A DNA stretch of 22,380 nt from an uncultured Lachnospiraceae bacterium. GTDB taxonomy: Bacteria; Bacillota; Clostridia; Lachnospirales; Lachnospiraceae. The stretch lies in NCBI GenBank assembly GCA_902489645.1, contig CABUAW010000041.1:1-22380 (forward strand), written 5' to 3'. Every line of letters starts with the position of its first letter. Positions within the stretch are counted from its first letter, which is position 1. The notes below the pieces were generated by a model that was not told the DNA's origin, ran no database searches, and saw only the letters and a program-made list of their open reading frames with translations. The position numbers were made by a program, and so were the translations under genes. This document shows positions 12,935 through 21,718 of this stretch, in pieces.

Positions 12935-15545
12935 AAAAGTAGTATTGATTGACGGGCACAGCATTTTAAACCGGGCCTTTTATGGCGTACCGGTACTGAC
13001 AAATTCGGAGGGCCTGCATACCAATGGTATTTACGGATTTTTAAATATTATGTTTAAAGTGCTTGACGAAGAAGGGGCCGGCGCTTTAATGGTGGCTTTT
13101 GATTTGAAAGCACCCACATTCCGTCATAAGATGTATGAGGCTTATAAGGGCACACGAAAACCGATGCCCCGGGAATTGCATGAGCAGGTTCCTGTTTTAA
13201 AAGAAGTGCTTGGCGCTATGGGAATTCCCATTGTGACAAAGGAAGGTTATGAAGCGGATGATATTCTCGGAACGCTCAGCCGGATATGGGAAGAAAAAGG
13301 CTATGAGGTCACCATTGTTTCCGGAGACAGGGATTTGCTTCAGTTGGCAACAGAAAAAGTAAAAATCAGCATACCAAAAACAAAAGCCGGAGGAACTCAG
13401 GTAGAAAATTATTTTGCAAAAGATGTTCTGGATGTTTACCAGGTGACGCCAACCCAGTTTATTGATTTAAAAGCATTGATGGGCGATGCTTCGGATAATA
13501 TTCCGGGAGTTCCGGGAATCGGTGAAAAGACGGCGACAAAGATTATTACGGCCTATGGCAGTATCGAATCGGCTTATGCGCACGTCGATGAAATCAAACC
13601 GGCCCGTGCGGCCAATAATTTAAGAGAACATTATGATATGGCGGTCATGAGTAAAAAGCTGGCGGCTATTGATACCCATGCGCCGATTGAAATTCCGGAT
13701 ACATCTGCCGGATTCGATAATATGTATTCGGAAGCTGCTTATCAGATAATGAAACGGTTGGAATTTAAAAATATTCTGAATCGGTTTCGTCAGGAGGATG
13801 TGGCAGTTCCGGTCCTGTCCGCCGCTGTGGAAATCCCGGATAAAAACGAACAGAGACAGAAAATTTTTGAGGCTATGGGGCAGCCGATGATTGGTCTGTA
13901 TCCGGTCTGTGAAAATGACGTTTGCGGCCTGGTTCTGGCCTACGGCAATGAAACGTTCTGGATGCCCGCGTCTTCAAAAGCGGATTTATCATCGATGGCC
14001 GGTTGGTTTGACGGTCATCCGGAAATGGCGGCTCTCGGATTAAAGAGCGGACTTCACTATTTGCCGGTGGCCGAATCGGATAATGTGTTGGATGTAAGTC
14101 TGATGGCTTATCTGCTGAATCCCTTAAAGGATTCCTATGATTATGATGATATTGCCCGGGATTATCTGGGGCTGACCCTGCCTTCAAGAACCGATTTATA
14201 TGGCAAAAAGACCCTGGCGGAAATTTTATCTGAGGATAAGGAAAAGGCGATGACCTGGCTCGGATATTATGCGGCGCTGCCGTTAAAGGCGGCGCCTCTG
14301 CTCAAAAGCGCCCTTGAGAGCGAAGGCATGTGGACGCTTTATCAAGAAGTCGAGCTTCCTTTAAGCTTTTCAATTTATCGGATGGAGGTCGCCGGAATTC
14401 GGGTGGAACGGGAAGCACTGAAAGATTACGGAAATCATTTGGTCGGAAGAATCCAGGAGCTGGAGCAGGAAATTTACGCCCTGGCCGGAGAAACCTTTAA
14501 CATTCTCTCGCCAAAACAGTTGGGCGTCATTTTGTTTGATAAGCTGCATTTGCCATACGGCAAAAAAACAAAGACAGGATATTCCACATCGGCGTCGGTA
14601 TTGGAAAAACTGCAGGATGAGGAGCCGATTGCCCGTCTTGTCCTGGAATACCGGCAGCTTACAAAATTAAAATCGACCTATGCGGATGGGCTGGCCAACT
14701 TTATTTCAGAGGATGGGCGGATTCACGGAAAATTCCATCAGACAATCACGGCGACGGGACGAATCAGCAGTACCGAACCCAATTTACAGAACATCCCTGT
14801 GCGGGTGGAGCTTGGACGGCGAATCCGTAAGGTTTTTGTGCCAAAGGAGGGCTGTGTGTTTGTGGATGCGGATTATTCCCAGATTGAACTGCGTGTTCTG
14901 GCCCACATGTCCGGGGACGAAAATCTGATAGAAGCCTATAAACAGGCGGAGGATATTCACCGGATGACAGCCTCTCAGGTATTTCATACACCGCTTGAGG
15001 AAGTGACCAGCCAGCAGCGCAGTAATGCGAAGGCCGTTAATTTCGGTATCATCTATGGCATCAGCTCTTTTGGATTGAGTCAGGGATTAAGCATTACCCG
15101 CAAGGAGGCGGAGGTTTATATAAAACAGTATTTCTCGGCCTATCCGAAAATCAAGGATTTTCTTGACGGCCTGGTTGCCGAAGGCAAGGAAAGGGGCAGC
15201 GTATATACCCTGTTCCACCGGAAACGTCCGATTCCGGAATTGTCCTCCAGCAATTTTATGCAGAGGGCTTTCGGCGAGCGGGTTGCCATGAATTCACCGA
15301 TTCAGGGGACGGCGGCCGATATTATCAAAATTGCAATGGTCCGGGTGGACCGGCGGCTGCGGGAAGAAGGCCTTAAATCCCGCCTTGTTCTTCAAATTCA
15401 TGATGAACTGCTGATTGAAACAGAACTGGACGAAGTGGATATCGTAAAAAAAATTCTCCATGATGAGATGAGCCATGCCGCCGATTTGAAGGTGCCATTG
15501 GAAATCGACGTCAATACGGGGACGGACTGGTATGAAGCGAAATAA
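12927..15545 (+). CDS. polA: DNA polymerase I
   Basis: Pol I fills gaps and removes RNA primers during lagging-strand synthesis and excision repair. The 872-residue protein has the full 5' nuclease domain (LIDGHSILNRAFYG, YEADDILG, SGDRDLLQLA, MGDASDNIPGVPGIGEKTA), a middle domain in the 3'-5' exonuclease position, and a family A polymerase domain with motif A (Asp 649 in DYSQIELR), motif B (Lys 702 in RSNAKAVNFGIIYG) and motif C (Asp 826 in QIHDELL). The middle domain lacks the D-x-E of exonuclease motif I and the Y-x3-D of motif III, so proofreading is probably lost, as in Bacillus Pol I. Start ATG 12927 has AAAGGAAGG (12907-12915) and overlaps the preceding gene by 8 bases. coaE follows after 21 bases. 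Confidence 0.97.
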   Translation: MNKKVVLIDGHSILNRAFYGVPVLTNSEGLHTNGIYGFLNIMFKVLDEEGAGALMVAFDLKAPTFRHKMYEAYKGTRKPMPRELHEQVPVLKEVLGAMGIPIVTKEGYEADDILGTLSRIWEEKGYEVTIVSGDRDLLQLATEKVKISIPKTKAGGTQVENYFAKDVLDVYQVTPTQFIDLKALMGDASDNIPGVPGIGEKTATKIITAYGSIESAYAHVDEIKPARAANNLREHYDMAVMSKKLAAIDTHAPIEIPDTSAGFDNMYSEAAYQIMKRLEFKNILNRFRQEDVAVPVLSAAVEIPDKNEQRQKIFEAMGQPMIGLYPVCENDVCGLVLAYGNETFWMPASSKADLSSMAGWFDGHPEMAALGLKSGLHYLPVAESDNVLDVSLMAYLLNPLKDSYDYDDIARDYLGLTLPSRTDLYGKKTLAEILSEDKEKAMTWLGYYAALPLKAAPLLKSALESEGMWTLYQEVELPLSFSIYRMEVAGIRVEREALKDYGNHLVGRIQELEQEIYALAGETFNILSPKQLGVILFDKLHLPYGKKTKTGYSTSASVLEKLQDEEPIARLVLEYRQLTKLKSTYADGLANFISEDGRIHGKFHQTITATGRISSTEPNLQNIPVRVELGRRIRKVFVPKEGCVFVDADYSQIELRVLAHMSGDENLIEAYKQAEDIHRMTASQVFHTPLEEVTSQQRSNAKAVNFGIIYGISSFGLSQGLSITRKEAEVYIKQYFSAYPKIKDFLDGLVAEGKERGSVYTLFHRKRPIPELSSSNFMQRAFGERVAMNSPIQGTAADIIKIAMVRVDRRLREEGLKSRLVLQIHDELLIETELDEVDIVKKILHDEMSHAADLKVPLEIDVNTGTDWYEAK

Positions 15546-15566
15546 AGAAAAAGAGGATGAAAAAGA

Positions 15567-16154
15567 ATGAAGGTTGTTGGAATTACAGGGGGTGTAGGCA
15601 GCGGTAAGTCGGAGGTGCTGCGTCTTCTCGAAGAAAAATTCAATTGCGGTGTGATACGGACCGATGATGTGGCCCGGGATTTGTGCGAACCCGGAGAAAA
15701 AAGCTATGAGCTTATCGTAGAGACCTTTGGAAAGGATATTCTGGACAGCGAGGGGCGTTTGGACCGACCGAAAATTGCGGCCATTGTATTTGAAGATGAG
15801 GAAAAGCGGCAGGCGCTGAATCAGTGTACGCATCCGCAGGTTTACGAATGGGTTCGCAATAAAGTCCGTGAATGGCGGACAGAGAACGGGTTTTCAATGA
15901 TTGCCGTAGAGGCGGCTTTAATGGATGAGCTGAAGGAAATCGGCGTCTGTGAAAGCTATTGGTACGTCCATGTAAAACCGGAAATTCGCCGGGAACGGCT
16001 TCGGATTTCCCGGGGTTACAGTGATGCAAAAATGGACGCCATTTTTGCATCCCAGCTTCCTGAGTCTGTGTTTTTAAATGGGTGCGATGTGGTGATTGAT
16101 AACAATTCTGACCTCGAAAATGTAGAAAAACAGCTAAAATCCCTGTGCAAATAG
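15567..16154 (+). CDS. coaE: Dephospho-CoA kinase
   Basis: CoaE performs the last step of coenzyme A synthesis, phosphorylating the ribose 3'-OH of dephospho-CoA with ATP. The 195-residue protein starts MKVVGITGGVGSGKS, with the P-loop at residues 8-15, then VIRTDDVARDL (the DxD/E-type substrate site), and the lid helix with EIRRERLRISRGYS. Length is normal. AGAGGA (15551-15556) is 10 bases before ATG 15567. The order polA-coaE is common in Firmicutes (mutM lies between them in some). No clear terminator follows; the next 180 bases are very AT-rich. Confident call. Confidence 0.95.
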   Translation: MKVVGITGGVGSGKSEVLRLLEEKFNCGVIRTDDVARDLCEPGEKSYELIVETFGKDILDSEGRLDRPKIAAIVFEDEEKRQALNQCTHPQVYEWVRNKVREWRTENGFSMIAVEAALMDELKEIGVCESYWYVHVKPEIRRERLRISRGYSDAKMDAIFASQLPESVFLNGCDVVIDNNSDLENVEKQLKSLCK

Positions 16155-16193
16155 CAAAAAAGTGGGGAATGGGTAAAAAAACATTGATAATTT

Positions 16194-16223
16194 TTTACAA
16201 AATTGTTAACAAAAAATTATAAA
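16194..16223 (+). promoter_or_regulatory. Possible promoter in the coaE-hydrolase gap
   Basis: TTTACA (16194-16199), 18 bases, TATAAA (16218-16223), with the perfect palindrome TTGTTAACAA (16203-16212) in the spacer. The DNA is so AT-rich that a chance match is quite possible. Confidence 0.25.
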
Positions 16224-16339
16224 AAATCACGAAAATATGTAAGAAAAAATTAAGAAAGCAGATAATTTTTGAAGAAAAAATACAAGATATGGGTATTTGA
16301 AAAGTAAAATAATCGAAATCTTGTGTAGAATCCGTTGAT

Positions 16340-16368
16340 TTGACAAGGCTTTAATATTTTGATAGAAT
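16340..16368 (+). promoter_or_regulatory. Promoter of the cell wall hydrolase gene
   Basis: A perfect TTGACA (16340-16345), 17 bases, then TAGAAT (16363-16368) preceded by TGA (extended -10). Transcription should start near 16375, giving a leader of about 63 nt. Confidence 0.9.
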
Positions 16369-16393
16369 ACGCCTGTATGGAACACTTATACCG

Positions 16394-16418
16394 AATGTGT
16401 TCGCCAAGCGGGCACATT
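16394..16418 (+). promoter_or_regulatory. Leader hairpin before the cell wall hydrolase
   Basis: AATGTGTTCGC (16394-16404) and GCGGGCACATT (16408-16418) form an 11-bp stem (two G-U pairs) with a CAA triloop. It ends 8 bases before the ribosome site and lacks a T-run, so it is not a terminator; it may stabilise the mRNA. Confidence 0.55.
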
Positions 16419-16437
16419 ACAAGTAAAGAGGTGAAAT

Positions 16438-17640
16438 ATGGGTAAGAAATTACGAAATGTCATGCTACATATGATTGGCACGGTAATGGCGGTTTCACTG
16501 ATTTTTGGCAATGCCTTAAGTGTATCTGCTGAAGAAACAAAAAGTGAAGAAACCATTGCGGCCGTATCGGATGCGGAGATGACACCGAATTCAGAAAAGC
16601 TTGTTTCCCAAAAGGCACCTGAAGTTGGACTGAAAGATGTTACACTGAATAAGACCGATGTACTGAACAGTTTGGTGGGGGTCACACGTCTGTTCTACAA
16701 TGGGGAGTTTTCAGGAAAGTTTGTGGTAAACACAGAACCTTATCTGGAAATTTATTCTGAGGACAATGCCGAAAGTGAGGTTGAAGGGAAGATATACCCG
16801 GCTTCCATTGGCGAGATTGAGGAATGGGGACCGGAGTGGACGAAGGTTTCCTCAGGGAATGTCACAGGATACATTTCTACAAAAGATATTTCGATTGGTT
16901 ATGATGCCGAGAAATTGGCGAAAGAAATCGGCCATCGCAAGGTAACGGTGGCGGTCGAATCCTTGAATATCCGTCAGGAGGCTGATGCGGACAGCGATGT
17001 TGTCGCGACAGCCATTGAGAGCGAAGTTTTTCCGGTCGTTGAAAGCGGAGAAGAATGGACGCGGATTGACTTTGGTGAAGGCGAGGGCTTTGTGGCCAGT
17101 GAATATGTGGAAGAGAGCATTGAACTGGACGAGGCCGTATCCATAGCCGAGGAAGAAGAAAGAAATATGAATTCTTATCCTACGTCGGCGCCGCTTGCTG
17201 AAAAGCAGGCAAATGCGGACCGACTGGATACGGGAAGCTCCGGCGGAACGGCGGAAGCTGCGGCTTCATCGGAGGCTTTGTCCGTGACATCGGATGAGGT
17301 ATACCTGCTGGCTTGCATGGTTTATGTCGAGTCCGGCGCCGAGCCTTATGAAGGACAGTTGGCCGTTGCCAATGTCATTGTAAACCGGGTAAAGGATGCC
17401 CGATTTGATAACACGATTGCCGGAGTTATTTACGCACCGGGCCAGTTCCCGGGAGCCCACAACGGTGTTCTCGACAATGTACTTGCCAGCGGACCGAGCG
17501 AGTCGTGCATGCGTGCAGCCCAGGAGGCTTTGGCAGGCATCAACAATATTGGTGGTTATTATTACTTTAATGGTTATGTGGACGTATCCACTGTCAGCGA
17601 ATATCTCGTAATCGGTGGTCATACATTTTATAACTATTAA
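16438..17640 (+). CDS. Secreted cell wall hydrolase with two SH3 domains (SleB/CwlJ-like)
   Basis: This 400-residue protein has a signal peptide (positive KKLR, hydrophobic core about 11-28, SVSA-EE cleavage near 31). Two bacterial SH3-type repeats follow (about 97-152 and 168-228; NIRQEADADSDVV marks the second). A low-complexity Ala/Ser/Glu linker (about 229-285) leads to a C-terminal Hydrolase_2 domain (287-400) with the MVYVESGAEPYEGQLAVANVIVNR signature and the expected catalytic Glu 298. Spore-cortex lytic enzymes such as SleB share this catalytic fold, but the SH3 linker architecture and a strong housekeeping promoter suggest a vegetative peptidoglycan role. AGAGGTGA (16427-16434) precedes ATG 16438. 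It is a single-gene unit with its own promoter and terminator. Family secure; bond specificity inferred. Confidence 0.92.
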   Translation: MGKKLRNVMLHMIGTVMAVSLIFGNALSVSAEETKSEETIAAVSDAEMTPNSEKLVSQKAPEVGLKDVTLNKTDVLNSLVGVTRLFYNGEFSGKFVVNTEPYLEIYSEDNAESEVEGKIYPASIGEIEEWGPEWTKVSSGNVTGYISTKDISIGYDAEKLAKEIGHRKVTVAVESLNIRQEADADSDVVATAIESEVFPVVESGEEWTRIDFGEGEGFVASEYVEESIELDEAVSIAEEEERNMNSYPTSAPLAEKQANADRLDTGSSGGTAEAAASSEALSVTSDEVYLLACMVYVESGAEPYEGQLAVANVIVNRVKDARFDNTIAGVIYAPGQFPGAHNGVLDNVLASGPSESCMRAAQEALAGINNIGGYYYFNGYVDVSTVSEYLVIGGHTFYNY

Positions 17641-17666
17641 AAAATAAACAAGCTGAGTATGGATTC

Positions 17667-17711
17667 AAAGGGACTTTGAATGTAATCGAATTTACATTCA
17701 GAGTCCTTTTT
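17667..17711 (+). terminator. Intrinsic terminator of the hydrolase gene
   Basis: An 18-bp stem with one bulged G (AAAGG-ACTTTGAATGTAA with its complement up to 17709) and a short loop runs into a T-run. The promoter of the next operon begins 6 bases later. Confidence 0.92.
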
Positions 17712-17716
17712 CTATA

Positions 17717-17745
17717 TTGCCGTTTTTCAGGTTTCGTATTATAAT
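17717..17745 (+). promoter_or_regulatory. Promoter of the walJ-like operon
   Basis: TTGCCG (17717-17722), 17 bases, TATAAT (17740-17745). Transcription should start near 17752. This also shows that the in-frame TTG at 17717 is a -35 box and not a start codon. Confidence 0.85.
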
Positions 17746-17776
17746 AAACAATGGACTACAAGAGAGGAAGATGAGC

Positions 17777-18556
17777 ATGAAATTTGGCACCATTGCCAGC
17801 GGCAGCAGTGGAAACTGTCTTTATGCCGGAAATGAAGACACCCATATCCTTATTGATGCCGGAATCAGTTGTAAACGCATTTGTGAAGGCCTGAAAACAT
17901 TTCATCTGGAGGGCGGAGATATTCAGGGAATTTTGATTACCCATGAGCATACGGACCATATTTCCGGGCTTGGCGTGCTTGCACGGAAGCTTTGCATACC
18001 GATTTATGGAACGGAGGGAACACTGCGTCAGATTTCTGAGATGGGAAACCTGGGAAAGATTGACCGGGAACTGTTTCAGCCGATTGAGGCGGGTCGGGAA
18101 TTTAAGATTGGCAGTTTTTCTGTGGAGTCTTTTTCAATTTCTCACGATGCGGCCGAGCCGGTGAGCTATTTGATAAAGGACGGCGCTCAGAAGCTTGGAA
18201 TGGTCACCGATTTGGGATATTATGACGAGGCCATTGTGGAGCGGCTGCAAAATTCGAATCTGCTTTATGTGGAGGCAAATCACGATATACATATGCTTCA
18301 GGCGGGGCCGTATCCTTATTATCTCAAACGGCGTATTTTGGGAGAACGTGGTCATCTGTGTAATGAAAAGGCGGCCGAGCTGGTCACAAAATTGATGAAT
18401 GGACAGTTGAATCAGGTGATTCTCGGACATTTGAGTAAGGAAAATAATTATCCGGACCTCGCACTGACCACAGTGAAAAATGAGGTCGAAGATTCGGTAA
18501 AGGTCGAGGTAGCCCCGAGGGACCATGCAGGACATTTATTTGACCTGGCGTTATAG
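17777..18556 (+). CDS. MBL-fold metallo-hydrolase, WalJ/YycJ-like
   Basis: The 259-residue soluble enzyme has the metallo-beta-lactamase fold. MKFGTIASGSSGNC opens as in YycJ/WalJ proteins, and the metal-binding motif THEHTDH gives His 56, His 58, Asp 60 and His 61; further ligands are likely in ISHDAAEP and LGHLSKENNYP. In Bacillus, YycJ is tied to the WalRK regulon and to exonuclease-type DNA work; here no walRK genes are in view, so the operon context differs. I choose ATG 17777 because AGAGG (17763-17767) lies 9 bases before it, although ATG 17771 would also fit the family. It is the first gene after a promoter and is followed at 20 bases by the ACT gene. Confidence 0.92.
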   Translation: MKFGTIASGSSGNCLYAGNEDTHILIDAGISCKRICEGLKTFHLEGGDIQGILITHEHTDHISGLGVLARKLCIPIYGTEGTLRQISEMGNLGKIDRELFQPIEAGREFKIGSFSVESFSISHDAAEPVSYLIKDGAQKLGMVTDLGYYDEAIVERLQNSNLLYVEANHDIHMLQAGPYPYYLKRRILGERGHLCNEKAAELVTKLMNGQLNQVILGHLSKENNYPDLALTTVKNEVEDSVKVEVAPRDHAGHLFDLAL

Positions 18557-18576
18557 GAATATAGGAGGAAAGTAAC

Positions 18577-18849
18577 ATGAAAAAAACAATTATCACTGTA
18601 ATTGGAAAAGACACCGTGGGAATTATCGCAAAAGTATGTACCTATCTGGCAGAAAATAATGTAAATATCCTGGATATTTCCCAGACAATCGTACAAGAGT
18701 ATTTTAATATGATGATGATTGTGGATACGAATGCAGCTTCTAAGGAATTTGAGGTGCTTTCCAAAGAACTGAGAGAAGTCGGAGAACAGATTGGTGTAAA
18801 AATCAAGATGCAGCATGAAGATATTTTTAACTGTATGCACAGAATTTAA
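18577..18849 (+). CDS. ACT domain protein (UPF0237)
   Basis: A 90-residue protein that is essentially one ACT domain, a small ligand-binding module: ITVIGKDTVGIIAKVCTYLAENNVNILDISQTIV followed by FNMMMIVDT. ACT domains bind amino acids and regulate enzymes; stand-alone ones of this type resemble GcvR-like regulators without a known ligand. ATAGGAGG (18561-18568) precedes ATG 18577. It is paired with the DUF711 gene 11 bases downstream, a pairing widely kept in Firmicutes and archaea, so the two probably act together. Family certain; ligand and function unknown. Confidence 0.94.
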   Translation: MKKTIITVIGKDTVGIIAKVCTYLAENNVNILDISQTIVQEYFNMMMIVDTNAASKEFEVLSKELREVGEQIGVKIKMQHEDIFNCMHRI

Positions 18850-18860
18850 GAGGTGACGAC

Positions 18861-20225
18861 ATGATTAATTTATACGAGGTACAGGAAACCAATAAGATGA
18901 TTGAAGAGTCCAATCTCGATGTGCGGACAATCACAATGGGTATCAGTCTTTTGGATTGCTGTGATACGGATGTGCATAAAGTTTGTGAAAATATTTATCA
19001 GAAAATCACAACAAAGGCAAAAAATCTTGTATCTACCGGCTGCGAGATTGAAAATGAATTTGGTATTCCGATTGTAAATAAACGAATTTCCGTGACGCCA
19101 ATCAGTCTGATTGGCGGTTCCTGTTGTAAAACGACCGATGATTATGTGGAAATCGCAAAAGCACTGGATAAAGCGGCGCTTGAAGTCGGCGTCAATTTTC
19201 TTGGCGGTTATTCGGCCCTTGTTTCCAAGGGGATGACGGAGAGCGACCGTTTGTTAATCGAATCCATTCCGAAAGCATTGGCCTGCACAGAACGGGTGTG
19301 CAGTTCGGTCAATGTGGGTTCTACAAAAACAGGCATAGATATGGATGCCGTAAAGCTTCTCGGTGAAAAGATTCTTGAGACGGCAGAGCTGACAAAGGAA
19401 GCCGATTCCCTTGGCTGCGCCAAACTGGTTGTTTTCTGTAACGCGCCGGACGATAATCCGTTTATGGCCGGAGCTTTCCACGGCGTGACCGAAGGCGATG
19501 TTGTCATCAATGTGGGTGTCAGCGGACCGGGGGTTGTTAAACGGGCTTTGGAAAAGGTTCGCGGCGAAGATTTCGGAACACTTTGCGAGACAATTAAAAA
19601 GACGGCTTTCAAAGTAACCCGTGTGGGTCAGTTGGTTGCGCAGGAGGCTTCGAAACGTCTGAATGTTCCGTTTGGCATCATCGATTTGTCCTTGGCGCCG
19701 ACACCGGCTGTCGGGGACAGTGTCGCTGAAATTCTGGAAGAAATCGGCCTCGAATCCGTAGGGGCGCCCGGAACGACGGCCGCTTTGGCTCTTTTAAATG
19801 ACCAGGTAAAGAAGGGCGGCGTTATGGCCTCTTCCTATGTCGGCGGACTTTCCGGAGCTTTTATTCCGGTTTCCGAGGACCAGGGAATGATTGATGCGGT
19901 GAAAGCGGATGCGCTGACATTGGAAAAACTGGAAGCGATGACCTGTGTCTGCTCGGTTGGCCTGGACATGATTGCCATTCCGGGAGATACAAAGGCGACG
20001 ACCATTTCCGGTATTATTGCCGATGAAATGGCCATCGGCATGATTAATCAGAAAACAACGGCGGTGCGTCTTATTCCTGTCATTGGAAAAGGCGTCGGCG
20101 AGATGGTTGAGTTCGGCGGACTTTTAGGGTATGCGCCGATTATGCCTGTGAATCATTTTGGATGTGAAGCGTTTGTAAATCGTGGCGGACGTATTCCGGC
20201 GCCAATTCACAGCTTTAAAAATTAA
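18861..20225 (+). CDS. DUF711 / UPF0210 family protein ('PFL family')
   Basis: A 454-residue soluble protein of a family often mislabelled pyruvate formate-lyase because of a similar barrel fold; it has no glycyl-radical loop (RVSGY-type) and its reaction is unknown. Landmarks are LDVRTITMGISLLDC near the N-terminus, SVTPISLIGGSCC, GVNFLGGYSALVSKGMTESDRLLIESIPKAL, and the C-terminal VIGKGVGEMVEFGGLLGYAPIMPVN. AGAGGTG precedes ATG 18861. It follows the ACT gene by 11 bases and precedes pepD by 21. Length is full, and no defects are seen. Family secure; function not claimed. Confidence 0.94.
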   Translation: MINLYEVQETNKMIEESNLDVRTITMGISLLDCCDTDVHKVCENIYQKITTKAKNLVSTGCEIENEFGIPIVNKRISVTPISLIGGSCCKTTDDYVEIAKALDKAALEVGVNFLGGYSALVSKGMTESDRLLIESIPKALACTERVCSSVNVGSTKTGIDMDAVKLLGEKILETAELTKEADSLGCAKLVVFCNAPDDNPFMAGAFHGVTEGDVVINVGVSGPGVVKRALEKVRGEDFGTLCETIKKTAFKVTRVGQLVAQEASKRLNVPFGIIDLSLAPTPAVGDSVAEILEEIGLESVGAPGTTAALALLNDQVKKGGVMASSYVGGLSGAFIPVSEDQGMIDAVKADALTLEKLEAMTCVCSVGLDMIAIPGDTKATTISGIIADEMAIGMINQKTTAVRLIPVIGKGVGEMVEFGGLLGYAPIMPVNHFGCEAFVNRGGRIPAPIHSFKN

Positions 20226-20246
20226 TGGATAGATGGGGGAATCAGA

Positions 20247-21707
20247 ATGTCTGATATTTTAAAAGGACTGGAACCTGAAAGGGTATTTCACTATTTTGAA
20301 GAAATCTGCGCGATTCCCCACGGGTCAGGAAATGAAAAGGCCATCAGTGATTACTGCATGGCCTTTGCCAAATCTCATGATTTGTGGGCGCGTCAGGATG
20401 AGGCAAACAATGTGGTCATCCGAAAACCTGCGTCGGCCGGCTATGAGGATGCGCCGGTAGTGATGCTTCAGGGCCATATGGATATGGTATGTGAGAAAAA
20501 CAGTGACGTGGATTTTGATTTTGAAAATGAAGGGTTAAGGCTCAAGGTCGAAGGGGATTTTGTGTCCGCCGAAGGGACGACCCTTGGCGGCGACGACGGC
20601 ATTGCCGTTGCATTTGCGCTGGCCATTCTTGAAGATGAATCTCTGGAACATCCGGAGCTGGAGGTTGTCATTACGACCGATGAGGAGGTTGGAATGAAGG
20701 GGGCGCATGCCCTGGATGTCAGCGATTTGAAGGCGAGCTGCCTTTTAAATCTGGATAATGAGAGCGAAGGACAGATTTTGACCTCCTGTGCCGGAGGGAT
20801 GAAAAGCCGTGCTTCCATTCCTGTACGCTTTGTTGAATGGGAGGGTGTCGGCGCCGAATTAAAAGTCAGCGGTTTAAAGGGCGGCCATTCGGGCGCTGAA
20901 ATTCATTGCGGCCGGGCGAATGCCAACCGGCTGCTCGGTCGTTTCCTTTTTGAATTAAATAAAGAATTAAATGTGGGCGTTTGTGAAATCAACGGCGGTA
21001 TGAAGGATAATGCCATTCCCCGGGAGGCGCAGGCCAAAATTGTCCTTCGTCCGGAGGATATTGCACAGGCCCGGGAAATCCGGGATAAGTTTGCCGAGGA
21101 TATTCGGGATGAATTTGGGGTTTCCGACCCGCAGATTAAGATTGAATTGGAAATAGATAGCAATAAACAAAAAGAATTTAAAATCTTCCATCCAACAGAT
21201 ATGGAACGTATATTATTTATGTTCATACAATCGCCAAATGGTATCCAGACCATGAGTATGGAGCTTCCAGGATTGGTAGAAAGCTCTCTGAATATGGGTG
21301 TTGTGCGGACCGAGGAAGATGCCGTTTGCTTTTCCTGGGCGGTACGGAGCAGCAAAAAGAGTCTGAAATTCTATATCAGCGCACAGTTGGCCTATTTGAC
21401 CGAGTTCCTTGGCGGAACTTACTGGTATGACGGCGAATATCCGCATTGGTCCTACCGCAGCCATTCACCAATCCGTGAGGTTGTGACATCGGTTTACAAA
21501 GAACTGACCGGAAAGGATGCCAGCATTGAAGCGATTCACGCCGGTTTGGAGTGCGGCCTTATTTCAGAAAAGATGCCGGAGCTGGACATTGTGGCCCTCG
21601 GGCCGGATATTATGGATATCCATACCCCGGATGAACATTTGAGTATTTCTTCGGTTGGACGGACATACCGTTTGATTCGCACCGTATTAAGCCGGATTAG
21701 GGCCTGA
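20247..21707 (+). CDS. pepD: Aminoacyl-histidine dipeptidase (M20 family, PepD-like)
   Basis: A cytoplasmic di-zinc peptidase of 486 residues that hydrolyses Xaa-His and other dipeptides. The M20 active site is visible: MLQGHMDMV (His 77, with Asp 79), TTLGGDDGIA (bridging Asp near 116), TTDEEVGMKGA (catalytic Glu 146, zinc Glu 147), LLNLDNESEG (zinc Asp 170), and the C-terminal HTPDEHLSI His. The dimerisation lid contains LKGGHSGAEIHCGRANANR. Length matches PepD. ATG 20247 is preceded by GGGGGA (20234-20239). It lies in the walJ-like/ACT/DUF711 operon and probably supports peptide nutrition. Exact specificity is inferred from the family. Confidence 0.95.
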   Translation: MSDILKGLEPERVFHYFEEICAIPHGSGNEKAISDYCMAFAKSHDLWARQDEANNVVIRKPASAGYEDAPVVMLQGHMDMVCEKNSDVDFDFENEGLRLKVEGDFVSAEGTTLGGDDGIAVAFALAILEDESLEHPELEVVITTDEEVGMKGAHALDVSDLKASCLLNLDNESEGQILTSCAGGMKSRASIPVRFVEWEGVGAELKVSGLKGGHSGAEIHCGRANANRLLGRFLFELNKELNVGVCEINGGMKDNAIPREAQAKIVLRPEDIAQAREIRDKFAEDIRDEFGVSDPQIKIELEIDSNKQKEFKIFHPTDMERILFMFIQSPNGIQTMSMELPGLVESSLNMGVVRTEEDAVCFSWAVRSSKKSLKFYISAQLAYLTEFLGGTYWYDGEYPHWSYRSHSPIREVVTSVYKELTGKDASIEAIHAGLECGLISEKMPELDIVALGPDIMDIHTPDEHLSISSVGRTYRLIRTVLSRIRA

Positions 21708-21718
21708 AGTATTGGAAG

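Noticed and set aside
16155..16339. Very AT-rich stretch with A-runs, considered as a replication or attachment site
   Set aside because: No repeated DnaA-box-like or core-site pattern seen; more likely an UP-like region ahead of the strong promoter at 16340.
16438..17640. Calling the hydrolase a spore germination enzyme (SleB)
   Set aside because: It shares only the catalytic fold; it has SH3 repeats in place of the peptidoglycan-binding domain of SleB and a housekeeping, not a sporulation, promoter.
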